A stretch of 11,758 nucleotides of DNA. It comes from an uncultured Prevotella sp. (GTDB lineage Bacteria > Bacteroidota > Bacteroidia > Bacteroidales > Bacteroidaceae). The notes under the pieces are model-generated. The model searched no databases, was not told the origin of the DNA, and saw only the letters and a program-made list of their open reading frames with translations. The DNA is taken from the NCBI GenBank assembly GCA_900551985.1, contig URYG01000089.1, forward strand, positions 1-11,758, read 5' to 3'. Both the position numbers and the translations under genes were made by a program. Positions 1 through 6,474 of the stretch are shown here, piece by piece; positions within the stretch are counted from its first letter, which is position 1; each line of letters starts with the position of its first letter.

Positions 1-681
1 AGCTGCTATCAGCTTCATATAGGCATATTCTGCCGCTTGGTTGGCGAAGATCCAGGTGTCGAGCTTGCTCCATTCCTGTGCTCTGCCCTCAGCAATGTCG
101 GCGCACATATCTTCCAGTCGGTAATCCTCTTTCTCCTGAGATCCATTATAACCTTCTTCTTCTACCCAGGTAGGAAGGTTGATCGTTATCTCATTGTCGA
201 ACTTGTTCTTGGAGTAGTTGCAGTAGCGTGTGCTCTGCTCTGCCATAGAGTTGGCACGATGGCGGTTGTACTCACGGGTGATGGCAATCTGTGTGGTAAA
301 ATGCACGGTGATGCGGAGCTCGTGCTTTCCTTCCTCATAGTCGCTGAGGAATTTCAGATCATCCATCGCCTTGTTTTCTGCCAGAACACGGAGATTGGTA
401 GTGATGTAATCCTTACCGTCGATGGTGTGGCAGCGAGAAAATTTATTGGTGGTATAGAGTGGCAACTCCCCATGATTGCATACGAGATAGACTGTGCCAT
501 GCTCCAACATTGCATAGTGCTCACTCTGTATCATTCTATCTACGAATGGCTTAGCCGAGTCGTTGGTGGTGTTGTTCTCACTCTTATAGCACACTCTTCC
601 GGCACGCTCTATCTGCTGATAGATGCCGAGTTCTCCTGGCTTTTGCAGCCATATCTCATGTTGAGGCCTTTCTATTTTCAT
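1..681 (-). CDS. thyX: Flavin-dependent thymidylate synthase ThyX (partial, C-terminus outside window)
   Basis: FAD-dependent enzyme that makes dTMP from dUMP with methylenetetrahydrofolate and NADPH, replacing ThyA. The minus strand is open from ATG at 681-679 through 227 codons to base 1 with no stop, so the 3' end is missing. The family signature RHR-x7-S is exact: R140-H141-R142 to S150, followed by TRY. Other family-like segments are EHYAMLEHG (54-62), matching the usual H-x-x-x-LEH region, and FTTQIAITREYN just before RHR. The C-terminal substrate-binding part lies beyond the edge. Transcribed divergently from trmO, with a consensus promoter about 46 bases upstream of the start. The motif makes the family certain. 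Whether the organism also has ThyA cannot be seen here. Confidence 0.93.
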   Translation of the reverse strand, partial: MKIERPQHEIWLQKPGELGIYQQIERAGRVCYKSENNTTNDSAKPFVDRMIQSEHYAMLEHGTVYLVCNHGELPLYTTNKFSRCHTIDGKDYITTNLRVLAENKAMDDLKFLSDYEEGKHELRITVHFTTQIAITREYNRHRANSMAEQSTRYCNYSKNKFDNEITINLPTWVEEEGYNGSQEKEDYRLEDMCADIAEGRAQEWSKLDTWIFANQAAEYAYMKLIAA

Positions 682-726
682 TGTTTTCTCTTTTTATATC
701 ATTGATTGCTTGTTAATATCATGGTG

Positions 727-757
727 CAAAGGTACATTATTTTATGGAGACAACAAA
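727..757 (-). promoter_or_regulatory. Bacteroidota-type promoter for thyX
   Basis: On the minus strand TTTG (757-754), a 19-base spacer and TACCTTTG (734-727) match the Bacteroidota sigma-ABfr consensus TTTG-N19-21-TAnnTTTG exactly. The -7 element lies 46 bases before the thyX ATG, giving a leader of roughly 35-40 bases. Confidence 0.82.
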
Positions 758-780
758 ATAATCGGGCGCTTTTTTCGTAC

Positions 781-810
781 TATTATATATAATGTACTAT
801 ATATATAATA
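781..810. repeat. AT-only inverted repeat in the thyX-trmO divergent region
   Basis: An 11-bp perfect inverted repeat, TATTATATATA (781-791) and TATATATAATA (800-810), with an 8-base loop. Inside it ATTATATATAAT (782-793) is itself a perfect palindrome flanked by GTAC on both sides. It lies upstream of trmO, where no TAnnTTTG promoter is visible. It could be an operator, a weak bidirectional terminator or just low-complexity DNA. Confidence 0.4.
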
Positions 811-885
811 AGGTGTAATCATTGGAAAATATGAAAATAACCCCGATTGTATGAAAATTGGCAATAAATTCAAAAGAATGAAATT

Positions 886-1566
886 ATGGAAATAAAACCA
901 ATAGCAAGATTCCGCTCTCCGTTCAGCAGCAAGTTTGGCATTCCCAAGCAGGCAGGATTGGTGGCGGAACTGGAAGGACAGATTGTTTTTGAACCCGAAT
1001 ATCGCAATCCGGATTTCCTCAGAGGAATGGAAGGTTTCGATTTCCTCTGGCTTATCTGGGAATTTTCGGCAAATAAGCACAAGGCAAACAGCCCGGTTGT
1101 AAGACCTCCAGTCTTGGGAGGTAACGAGAAAGTCGGGGTATTCGCTACCCGCAGTCCTTTCCGCCCGAACAACATCGGCTTGTCATCCGTGAAAATCTCC
1201 CGTATCGAATGGGAGACGAGCAAGGGGCCTGTCATTCATGTAAAGGGTGGTGACCTGATGGATGGTACTCCTATCTATGACATCAAGCCTTACGTGGTGT
1301 ATGCCGATTGTCATCCTGATGCACGAAGTGGATTCGTGGATGATCGGAAATGGGCGAAGCTGGATGTTGAGATTTCTGGGGAAGTAAGGGAATACCTGAT
1401 TCACCAGGGATTGAATGATGAGAAGATTGAAATATTGAAAGAGGTTCTGGCGCAGGATCCTCGTCCGCATTACCAGAAAGACCCTCATAAGGTTTATGGA
1501 ATGCCTTATGAGGGTCTGGATATTCATTTCTCTGTCTGCGAAAAGACGCTTACTGTTGTAAGGTAA
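886..1566 (+). CDS. trmO: tRNA (N6-threonylcarbamoyladenosine-37-N6)-methyltransferase TrmO
   Basis: SAM-dependent enzyme that methylates t6A37 to m6t6A in tRNAs reading ACY codons; cytoplasmic. The 226-residue product fits the TsaA/YaeB/TrmO family (E. coli protein about 235 residues). Visible motifs are GVFATRSPFRPNNIGLS (84-100), the SAM-site signature, DGTPIYDIKPY (126-136), and the C-terminal DPRP-x-YQKDP (191-200). The start at 886 precedes the conserved IKPIARFRSPF segment, and nearby upstream ATGs (851, 878) are out of frame. The gene is monocistronic, divergent from thyX and convergent with the GH28 gene, which ends 42 bp beyond its stop. No clear promoter or terminator is seen for it. 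Confidence 0.92.
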   Translation: MEIKPIARFRSPFSSKFGIPKQAGLVAELEGQIVFEPEYRNPDFLRGMEGFDFLWLIWEFSANKHKANSPVVRPPVLGGNEKVGVFATRSPFRPNNIGLSSVKISRIEWETSKGPVIHVKGGDLMDGTPIYDIKPYVVYADCHPDARSGFVDDRKWAKLDVEISGEVREYLIHQGLNDEKIEILKEVLAQDPRPHYQKDPHKVYGMPYEGLDIHFSVCEKTLTVVR

Positions 1567-1608
1567 GTGCTTGAAGCATTTAGAGAGAATGGTTTGAGAT
1601 ATGGTTTC

Positions 1609-3024
1609 TTACTTTGCAAAAGTAGCGAAGTTCACATTCTCGAGCTTGATTTTGCAAGTTTCATCGATATCCTGTGCCTTCTGATTGTAGAAGATATAGG
1701 TATCCTTGATGGTAATGTCGTGAACCATTCCCTCAGCGCCATGAGCCACGATGCCATTCTTGCATCCGCGAACATATACATTGCTGATGTGGATGTCCTG
1801 GAAGTTTGGAAGATATTCCTGCTTAACAGGGGCATTGCTCTTCTTGGCTCCCACATGGTTGTCGAAGTAGGTGGTCTCGAAGGTGATGGCATCTCCTGTG
1901 ATATCTGTCATATAGATATGATCGATGAAGATGTTCTCCGAGGTGCCGCCTCGCTTCACAGCGCTCTTGAATCTCAGTCCGGCATCTGTGCCCTGGAAGG
2001 TGTTGTTGCGAACCACGATGTTCTTCATACCGCCTGAGAACTCGCTGCCGATAACGAAACCGCCATGGGCATGATATACGGTATTGTCCTGGATATTGAT
2101 ATTCTCACAAGGACCGGCTTTTACTCCGGCAGCTCCTGCGCCACCCTTCATGCAGATTCCGTCATCGCCGGCATCCACGATGTTGTTGACGATGAGTACA
2201 TCCTTGCAGCTCGAGATGTCGATGGCATCTCCATTTTGTGCATTCCAAGGACACTTCACTGTAATGCCGTCGATGATGACATTCTTGCATCGGGTAGGAA
2301 TGATGTGGAAGCGTGGACTGTTTAATAAGGTAACACCCTGTACCAGTACGTTTTCGCAATCGGTGAATCGGATCATGTGATTGCGTACTTTCTCCTGTGC
2401 ATCGATGTTATCTACTACGTTTGGAGTATGTTTCAGATTGAGCGGATACCAGATGTCGCCTTTTTCGTTCAAGGTGCCACCCATCTGCTTGAAGCGGTTC
2501 CATTCTACGTCGCTCACCTTACTGCGCTTCACCGGGCGCCACCATTCTCCGTTTCCGTCGATGGTTCCTTCACCTGTGATGGAGATGTTCTTTCTCTTGC
2601 TGGCATTGATGGCTGGGGCAGCACGGTCTTCTTTCTGATCGGTTTCATCATCTATCTTGATAAGGTCATTCTTATCTTCCGAGAAGACGATGATAGCATT
2701 CTTCTCCAGATGCAGGTCGATGTTATCCTTCAGGGAAATCAAACCGGTGAGATAGATGCCTGCAGGTACATTGAGATGACCGCCGCCCATCTTGCTCAGT
2801 TTACTGATAGCCTTGCTGAAAGCCTGGGTGTTCATCGCCTGACCATTGCCGTTGCCGCCAAATTCCAGAATGCTAACCTGGTTGTCTGGGATGGTTGGCA
2901 GGGTAGGCTGCTGCATTTGTACCGGCAAGTTCTGATAATACTTGCTGTAGTCTCTGGCACCTGAAGCAAATGAGGCTGCTGCCCATCCGCAGATTGCCAA
3001 TAATGAAATCAGAATCTTTTTCAT
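1609..3024 (-). CDS. Secreted glycoside hydrolase family 28 (polygalacturonase-like)
   Basis: Predicted inverting hydrolase of alpha-1,4-galacturonan or rhamnogalacturonan backbones with a right-handed beta-helix fold. Residues 1-20 form a signal peptide (Lys2-Lys3, hydrophobic core, AASFA before S21), so the protein is exported. The GH28 residues are all present: D266 in NGDAID, D287-D288 in AGDDG, H320 in HGG, and R351/K353 in RFK. The 21-residue gap from D266 to D287 equals that between Asp180 and Asp201 in Aspergillus niger PGII. The 471-residue length is normal for bacterial GH28. It stands alone, with tRNA-Phe upstream and trmO convergent, and without SusC/SusD partners. Exo or endo action and exact substrate cannot be read from sequence. 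No clear TAnnTTTG promoter is found between 3025 and 3121; TATTTTG at 3118-3112 is one base short of consensus. Confidence 0.92.
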   Translation of the reverse strand: MKKILISLLAICGWAAASFASGARDYSKYYQNLPVQMQQPTLPTIPDNQVSILEFGGNGNGQAMNTQAFSKAISKLSKMGGGHLNVPAGIYLTGLISLKDNIDLHLEKNAIIVFSEDKNDLIKIDDETDQKEDRAAPAINASKRKNISITGEGTIDGNGEWWRPVKRSKVSDVEWNRFKQMGGTLNEKGDIWYPLNLKHTPNVVDNIDAQEKVRNHMIRFTDCENVLVQGVTLLNSPRFHIIPTRCKNVIIDGITVKCPWNAQNGDAIDISSCKDVLIVNNIVDAGDDGICMKGGAGAAGVKAGPCENINIQDNTVYHAHGGFVIGSEFSGGMKNIVVRNNTFQGTDAGLRFKSAVKRGGTSENIFIDHIYMTDITGDAITFETTYFDNHVGAKKSNAPVKQEYLPNFQDIHISNVYVRGCKNGIVAHGAEGMVHDITIKDTYIFYNQKAQDIDETCKIKLENVNFATFAK

Positions 3025-3121
3025 AAGTCTTTAAGTATTGTTTTGTTAATCTTTAAATTAATAAATTAGTATTTTCTCTTTCTTTTGTTGTAACATTTGT
3101 TATCTCCTGTTCAAAATACGC

Positions 3122-3155
3122 AAAAAGGCGGCTCTAACCGAAGTCAGAAACCGCC
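3122..3155 (-). terminator. Rho-independent terminator of tRNA-Phe
   Basis: On the minus strand GGCGG-T-TTCTGAC, loop TTCG, GTTAGAG-CCGCC forms a 12-bp stem (one bulged T, two G-U pairs) closed by a C(UUCG)G tetraloop and followed by TTTTT (3126-3122). It starts 17 bases after the tRNA 3' end and separates the tRNA from the GH28 gene. Confidence 0.88.
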
Positions 3156-3171
3156 TAAATGAAAGGAGGAG

Positions 3172-3244
3172 TGGTACCACCAGGAATCGAACCGGGGACA
3201 CAAGGATTTTCAGTCCTTTGCTCTACCAACTGAGCTATGGCACC
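3172..3244 (-). tRNA. tRNA-Phe (anticodon GAA)
   Basis: A 73-base cloverleaf. The acceptor stem is GGTGCCA/TGGTACC with one G-U pair, and the D stem is GCTC/GAGC. The anticodon stem AAGGA/TCCTT holds loop CTGAAAA with GAA at 3211-3209. The variable loop is GTGTC, the T loop TTCGATT, and the discriminator A is at 3172. The 3' CCA is not encoded (CTC follows), so it must be added after transcription. The T stem CCCGG/CCTGG has one C-U mismatch (positions 51-63); otherwise pairing is complete. It has its own promoter and terminator. Confidence 0.96.
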
Positions 3245-3263
3245 ATCTTGCTTTTTGCGGTTG

Positions 3264-3294
3264 CAAAGGTACAACAAAAATTTTAATTGAGCAA
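3264..3294 (-). promoter_or_regulatory. Promoter of tRNA-Phe
   Basis: On the minus strand TTG (3294-3292), a 20-base spacer and TACCTTTG (3271-3264) match the Bacteroidota consensus. The -7 element ends 19 bases before tRNA position 1, leaving a short leader. The -33 TTG falls inside an arm of the hairpin at 3286-3324. Confidence 0.8.
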
Positions 3295-3324
3295 GAGAAA
3301 ACCAAATATTTTCTCTTGCTTAAT
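3286..3324 (-). terminator. Long AT-rich hairpin, possible second terminator after thiL
   Basis: GCAAGAGAAAA (3291-3301) and TTTTCTCTTGC (3309-3319) are perfect inverted repeats around a 7-base loop, and pairing extends to 16 bp (3286/3324) with one G-T. On the minus strand it is followed by AAAATTTTTG. It could be a back-up terminator for the thiL operon. Because the tRNA -33 element is within it, an operator role is also possible. Confidence 0.5.
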
Positions 3325-3335
3325 GTTTATTAACT

Positions 3336-3376
3336 AAAATCGCCTCTTTCGGGTTTCTTCCTTAGAGAAGGCGATT
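3336..3376 (-). terminator. Terminator of the sppA-lpxK-pnp-thiL operon
   Basis: Beginning 7 bases after the thiL stop, the minus strand has AATCGCCT (3376-3369) pairing with AGGCGATT (3345-3338) around a partly paired, bulged interior, followed by TTTT. The position directly after the last gene of the run supports a rho-independent terminator. Confidence 0.72.
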
Positions 3377-3383
3377 CGTAAAA

Positions 3384-4493
3384 CTAGTCTTTCAGAGGAT
3401 TCCATCCCTGTGCCTTGAGTTCGAACTCCTGACCATCGCGGGTGATGAGGAACTTGCCGAGGCTCTCCTTGGTGATGTAACCAATCTGCTTCACGCCTTC
3501 CATTTCCTCAATCTTGGCATGATCGCCGATAGGAACGGTAAAGAGAAGCTCGTAGTCTTCGCCACCATTCATGGCACAGGTGGTGAGGTTCATGTTGAAT
3601 TCCTCTGCCTGTACTGCTGTCTGGTAGTCGATAGGAATATTCTTCTCATAGACACGACAGCCGCAGTTGCTTTGTTCGCAGATGTGCATCAACTCGCTGC
3701 TCAAGCCGTCGCTGATATCCATCATAGCGGTAGGGCGGATGCCTGCCTCACGGAGCTGGGCTATGATGTCGCCGCGAGCCTCTGGCTGGAGCTGACGCTG
3801 TAGCAGGTATTCCTTGCCGGCGAAGTCTGGCTGGAAGTTACGCATTTCCTGCAGGTCTTTGTTGAGGGCTGCCAACTTCTGGTCGTCAGCCTGCGCCTTA
3901 GCCTCTGCCATCTTTTTGCGGATGTCTTCTACCTGTCCGTAATATACAGCCTTTTCGCGTTCCAGGAGTTGCAGTCCCATATAGGCAGCACCCAGGTCGC
4001 CGGTTACACAGATGAGGTCTGTTTCCTTGGCACCGCTGCGATATACGATGTCTTCCTTTGCAGCCTCACCAATGCAGGTGATGCTGATGGCAAGACCGGT
4101 GAGCGAAGAAGTGGTGTCGCCACCTACGATGTCAACGCCAAACTTATCGCAAGCCATACGCAGGCCTCTGTAGAATTCATCAAGATCTTCAACCTTGAAG
4201 CGCTTGCTCAGTGCAATGCTTACCACCATCTGGCGTGGCGTTCCGTTCATGGCGAAGATGTCGCTGATGTTGACCATGGCACTCTTGTAACCCAAGTGCT
4301 GCATATCAATATAGGTCAGGTCGAAATGCACACCTTCCATCAGCATGTCGGTAGTCATCAGCACCTCCTTGTCGGGATAGTGCATCACCGCACAGTCATC
4401 GCCTACGCCATAAACAGTAGAGGCATTCTTGTTTTCATATCCTTTGGTGAGATGGTCTATCAATCCAAACTCACCCAACTTAGCTATATCCAA
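3384..4493 (-). CDS. thiL: Thiamine-monophosphate kinase ThiL
   Basis: ATP-dependent phosphorylation of thiamine monophosphate to thiamine diphosphate, the last step of cofactor synthesis; cytoplasmic, PurM/AIR-synthetase superfamily. From the TTG at 4493 (369 residues) the motifs are VGDDCAV (30-36), TTDMLMEGVHFDL (47-59), NISDIFAMNGTP (75-86), GGDTT (124-128), DISDGL (259-264) and GGEDYELLF (310-318). No ATG is usable. An upstream TTG at 4565, 11 bases after the pnp stop, would add 24 residues (393 in all) encoded largely by a 7-bp tandem repeat. I prefer 4493 because it places the start directly before the family's usual IAKLGEFGLI beginning. Residues about 182-221 form a charged, probably helical insertion between LEREK and the conserved EYLLQRQLQPEAR. 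The gene is last in the sppA-lpxK-pnp run. Confidence 0.93.
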   Translation of the reverse strand: MDIAKLGEFGLIDHLTKGYENKNASTVYGVGDDCAVMHYPDKEVLMTTDMLMEGVHFDLTYIDMQHLGYKSAMVNISDIFAMNGTPRQMVVSIALSKRFKVEDLDEFYRGLRMACDKFGVDIVGGDTTSSLTGLAISITCIGEAAKEDIVYRSGAKETDLICVTGDLGAAYMGLQLLEREKAVYYGQVEDIRKKMAEAKAQADDQKLAALNKDLQEMRNFQPDFAGKEYLLQRQLQPEARGDIIAQLREAGIRPTAMMDISDGLSSELMHICEQSNCGCRVYEKNIPIDYQTAVQAEEFNMNLTTCAMNGGEDYELLFTVPIGDHAKIEEMEGVKQIGYITKESLGKFLITRDGQEFELKAQGWNPLKD

Positions 4494-4497
4494 TTTT

Positions 4498-4532
4498 TTA
4501 CTTTGAACTTTGAATGTTGAACTTTGAACTTT
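4498..4532 (-). repeat. Five-copy 7-bp tandem repeat before thiL
   Basis: Read on the minus strand from 4532: AAAGTTC, AAAGTTC, AACATTC, AAAGTTC, AAAGTAA, an exact period of 7 with two degenerate units. It lies between the pnp stop and the preferred thiL TTG, and inside the coding frame only if the TTG at 4565 is used. Confidence 0.85.
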
Positions 4533-4576
4533 ATGATTAGCATCAGTAGCTGGAGTTTCTTTCAAAATTCCAGCTT

Positions 4577-5386
4577 TTAGCTTCTGCGAATCATTTCTCG
4601 CATAATCTCAGTCATCTTAGGCTGAGCAGCATTGGCTGCAATCTGTACCTCCTCATGGCTTACCTCTACAGGAACGTCGAAGCCGCCGAGGTCGGTGATG
4701 ATGCTGATGCCGAATACCTTGATGCCGCAATGGCGGGCCACGATGACCTCAGGAACGGTGCTCATGCCTACAGCGTCACCACCCAGGGTACGATACATAC
4801 GATACTCTGCCGGAGTCTCGAAGGTAGGACCCTGGACACCTACATATACACCATGCTGAACAGGGATGTTCTTCTCCTTGGCTATCTCGTCGGCAAGATC
4901 ACGGAGCTGCTTGTCGTATGCCTCGTGCATATCAGGGAAGCGAGGACCGGTAGGGAAGTTCTTGCCACGCAATGGATGCTCTGGGAAGAAGTTGATGTGG
5001 TCGTCGATAACCATCAGGTCGCCGATCTGGAACTTAGGGTTCATACCTCCAGAGGCATTGCTTACGAAGAGGGTCTCGATGCCCAACTCGAACATTACGC
5101 GCTCTGGGAATGTTACTTCCTTCATATTATATCCCTCATAGAAGTGGAATCTGCCTTCCATTGCCATGATGTCCTTGCCGCCCAGCTTTCCGAAGATGAG
5201 CTTGCCTGCATGTCCTTCTACGGTAGATACAGGGAAGTTAGGAATCTCACTATATGGGAATTCGTAACTATCAGTTATTTCTGAAGCTAATTGTCCGAGA
5301 CCTGTTCCCAGAATGATTGCAGTCTTCGGACTTGTGCTCATCCTTTCTTTTAGCCAGGATGCTGTTTCTTGAATTTTTTCGTACAT
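4577..5386 (-). CDS. Purine nucleoside phosphorylase, trimeric PNP-I family
   Basis: Phosphorolysis of purine (deoxy)ribonucleosides to base and ribose-1-phosphate in purine salvage; cytoplasmic. The 269-residue product has the trimeric PNP/MTAP family motifs: GTGLG (27-31) for phosphate, EGHAGK (57-62), GRFHFYEGY (78-86), SNASGGMN (109-116), QGPTFETPAEYR (185-196) and AVGMSTVPE (205-213). E190 aligns with human Glu201 and M208 with Met219. The residue equivalent to human Asn243 is Asp232 (in IITD), a difference relevant to 6-oxo versus 6-amino purine choice. ATG at 5386 lies inside the 3' end of lpxK in another frame. The start is supported by the family-like YEKIQETASWLKERM beginning. Its stop is 11 bases before the earliest possible thiL TTG. 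Often named punA/pnp; not to be confused with polynucleotide phosphorylase. Confidence 0.93.
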   Translation of the reverse strand: MYEKIQETASWLKERMSTSPKTAIILGTGLGQLASEITDSYEFPYSEIPNFPVSTVEGHAGKLIFGKLGGKDIMAMEGRFHFYEGYNMKEVTFPERVMFELGIETLFVSNASGGMNPKFQIGDLMVIDDHINFFPEHPLRGKNFPTGPRFPDMHEAYDKQLRDLADEIAKEKNIPVQHGVYVGVQGPTFETPAEYRMYRTLGGDAVGMSTVPEVIVARHCGIKVFGISIITDLGGFDVPVEVSHEEVQIAANAAQPKMTEIMREMIRRS

Positions 5387-6440
5387 AGCTTATTATCTTT
5401 TCGTTAAAATTATCTTCTTGGTCTAGCATGAAGCTCACCTTGATTGGCAGTTCGTACATGCTTTCTTTCACACTCTCGTAGAGTCCTTCTGCCTCTCTCA
5501 GTCTCACGGCATCCTTTTCTGTAGTGATGATGATGCGTGGTTCCGGCAAGGCTTCGAATGCCTCATTGATGCGGTCGATGTCTTTGCCCTTGAATCGATG
5601 ATGATCGCCGAAAGAGAGAGATTTCATCTCCTTGACCATCGGCTTCAAGTCGTGCTCCATCTGTTTTGGAGATGCGATGCCGGTGAGCAGCAGTACGTGA
5701 TAGTCTTTAGGATCTTTCAACTCTTTTCCTGTGAAGACGCCCTTCAGTGTATCGTAGTCGATGCAGGTGAAGTAGAGCTTCTGGAATGGATAGAGGTCCA
5801 TTGCCTTGGTGAGTACACGGAATTCCATTGGTTTCAGATCCTTCGGACATTTGGTGATAATCACGATGTCGGCACGGCTCTTTCCGCTCAATGGTTCACG
5901 CAGCCTTCCGGCAGGCAGCATCTTGTCGTAGATGATGAGACGATGGTAATCTACCAGGAGAATATTGATGCCTGGCTTGACATAGCGATGCTGGAAGGCA
6001 TCATCAAGCAATACCACATCTACATCCTTGGTCTCTTCATTGCTCTGCAGGTTGTTGATGCCTCTTACCCGTTTGGCATCTACTGCAACGTAGATATCAG
6101 AAAACTTCTGGTGCATCTGGAAAGGCTCATCACCGATATCCGACATTTCTGTATTTTCATCTGCAAGTACATATCCGTGGCTCTTGCGTTTGTATCCACG
6201 TGACAGCACGGCAATCTTCACCTTGTCGTGCAAGAGGCGAATCAAGTATTCCACATGCGGTGTCTTTCCCGAACCGCCCACGGTGATATTGCCCACCGAG
6301 ATGACGGGAATCGAGAAGTCGTGGCTCTTCTTCAATCCGATGTCGAAGAGCCAGTTGCGGAATCTTACGAGGCTGCCGTATATCCAACTGAGTGGTAGCA
6401 GCCAGTCGTTGATCTTTATCAGATCTCCTTCTGTTCTCAT
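5271..6440 (-). CDS. lpxK: Tetraacyldisaccharide 4'-kinase LpxK
   Basis: Phosphorylates the 4' position of the tetraacyldisaccharide-1-phosphate lipid A precursor at the inner face of the cytoplasmic membrane. The 389-residue product has an N-terminal hydrophobic/amphipathic stretch (about 12-25), the P-loop SVGNITVGGSGKTP (48-61), LSRGYKR (79-85), IGDEPFQM (102-109), LLDDAFQHR (144-152), AGRLREP (177-183) and TTEKDAVR (306-313). The first about 355 residues look like the complete family fold. The last about 38 (from YVRKN) are basic and Ser-rich and are read over the start of the pnp gene in another frame, a 116-bp overlap, so this tail may be neither conserved nor functional. The start at 6440 lies 34 bases after sppA, implying co-transcription. 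Confidence 0.93.
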   Translation of the reverse strand: MRTEGDLIKINDWLLPLSWIYGSLVRFRNWLFDIGLKKSHDFSIPVISVGNITVGGSGKTPHVEYLIRLLHDKVKIAVLSRGYKRKSHGYVLADENTEMSDIGDEPFQMHQKFSDIYVAVDAKRVRGINNLQSNEETKDVDVVLLDDAFQHRYVKPGINILLVDYHRLIIYDKMLPAGRLREPLSGKSRADIVIITKCPKDLKPMEFRVLTKAMDLYPFQKLYFTCIDYDTLKGVFTGKELKDPKDYHVLLLTGIASPKQMEHDLKPMVKEMKSLSFGDHHRFKGKDIDRINEAFEALPEPRIIITTEKDAVRLREAEGLYESVKESMYELPIKVSFMLDQEDNFNEKIISYVRKNSRNSILAKRKDEHKSEDCNHSGNRSRTISFRNN

Positions 6441-6474
6441 TTCCTCACTCCTTTTTTATACCTTATTATATATA

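Noticed and set aside
37..705. 222-codon open frame on the plus strand
   Set aside because: It is antisense to thyX, whose minus-strand product carries the exact RHR-x7-S family motif; the plus-strand translation resembles no family I know.
742..1235. Minus-strand open frames of 112 and 121 codons around the start of trmO
   Set aside because: They overlap trmO in antisense or AT-rich intergenic DNA and show no family-like sequence.
2065..2964. Plus-strand open frames over the GH28 gene
   Set aside because: Antisense shadows of a gene with all GH28 catalytic residues in the correct spacing.
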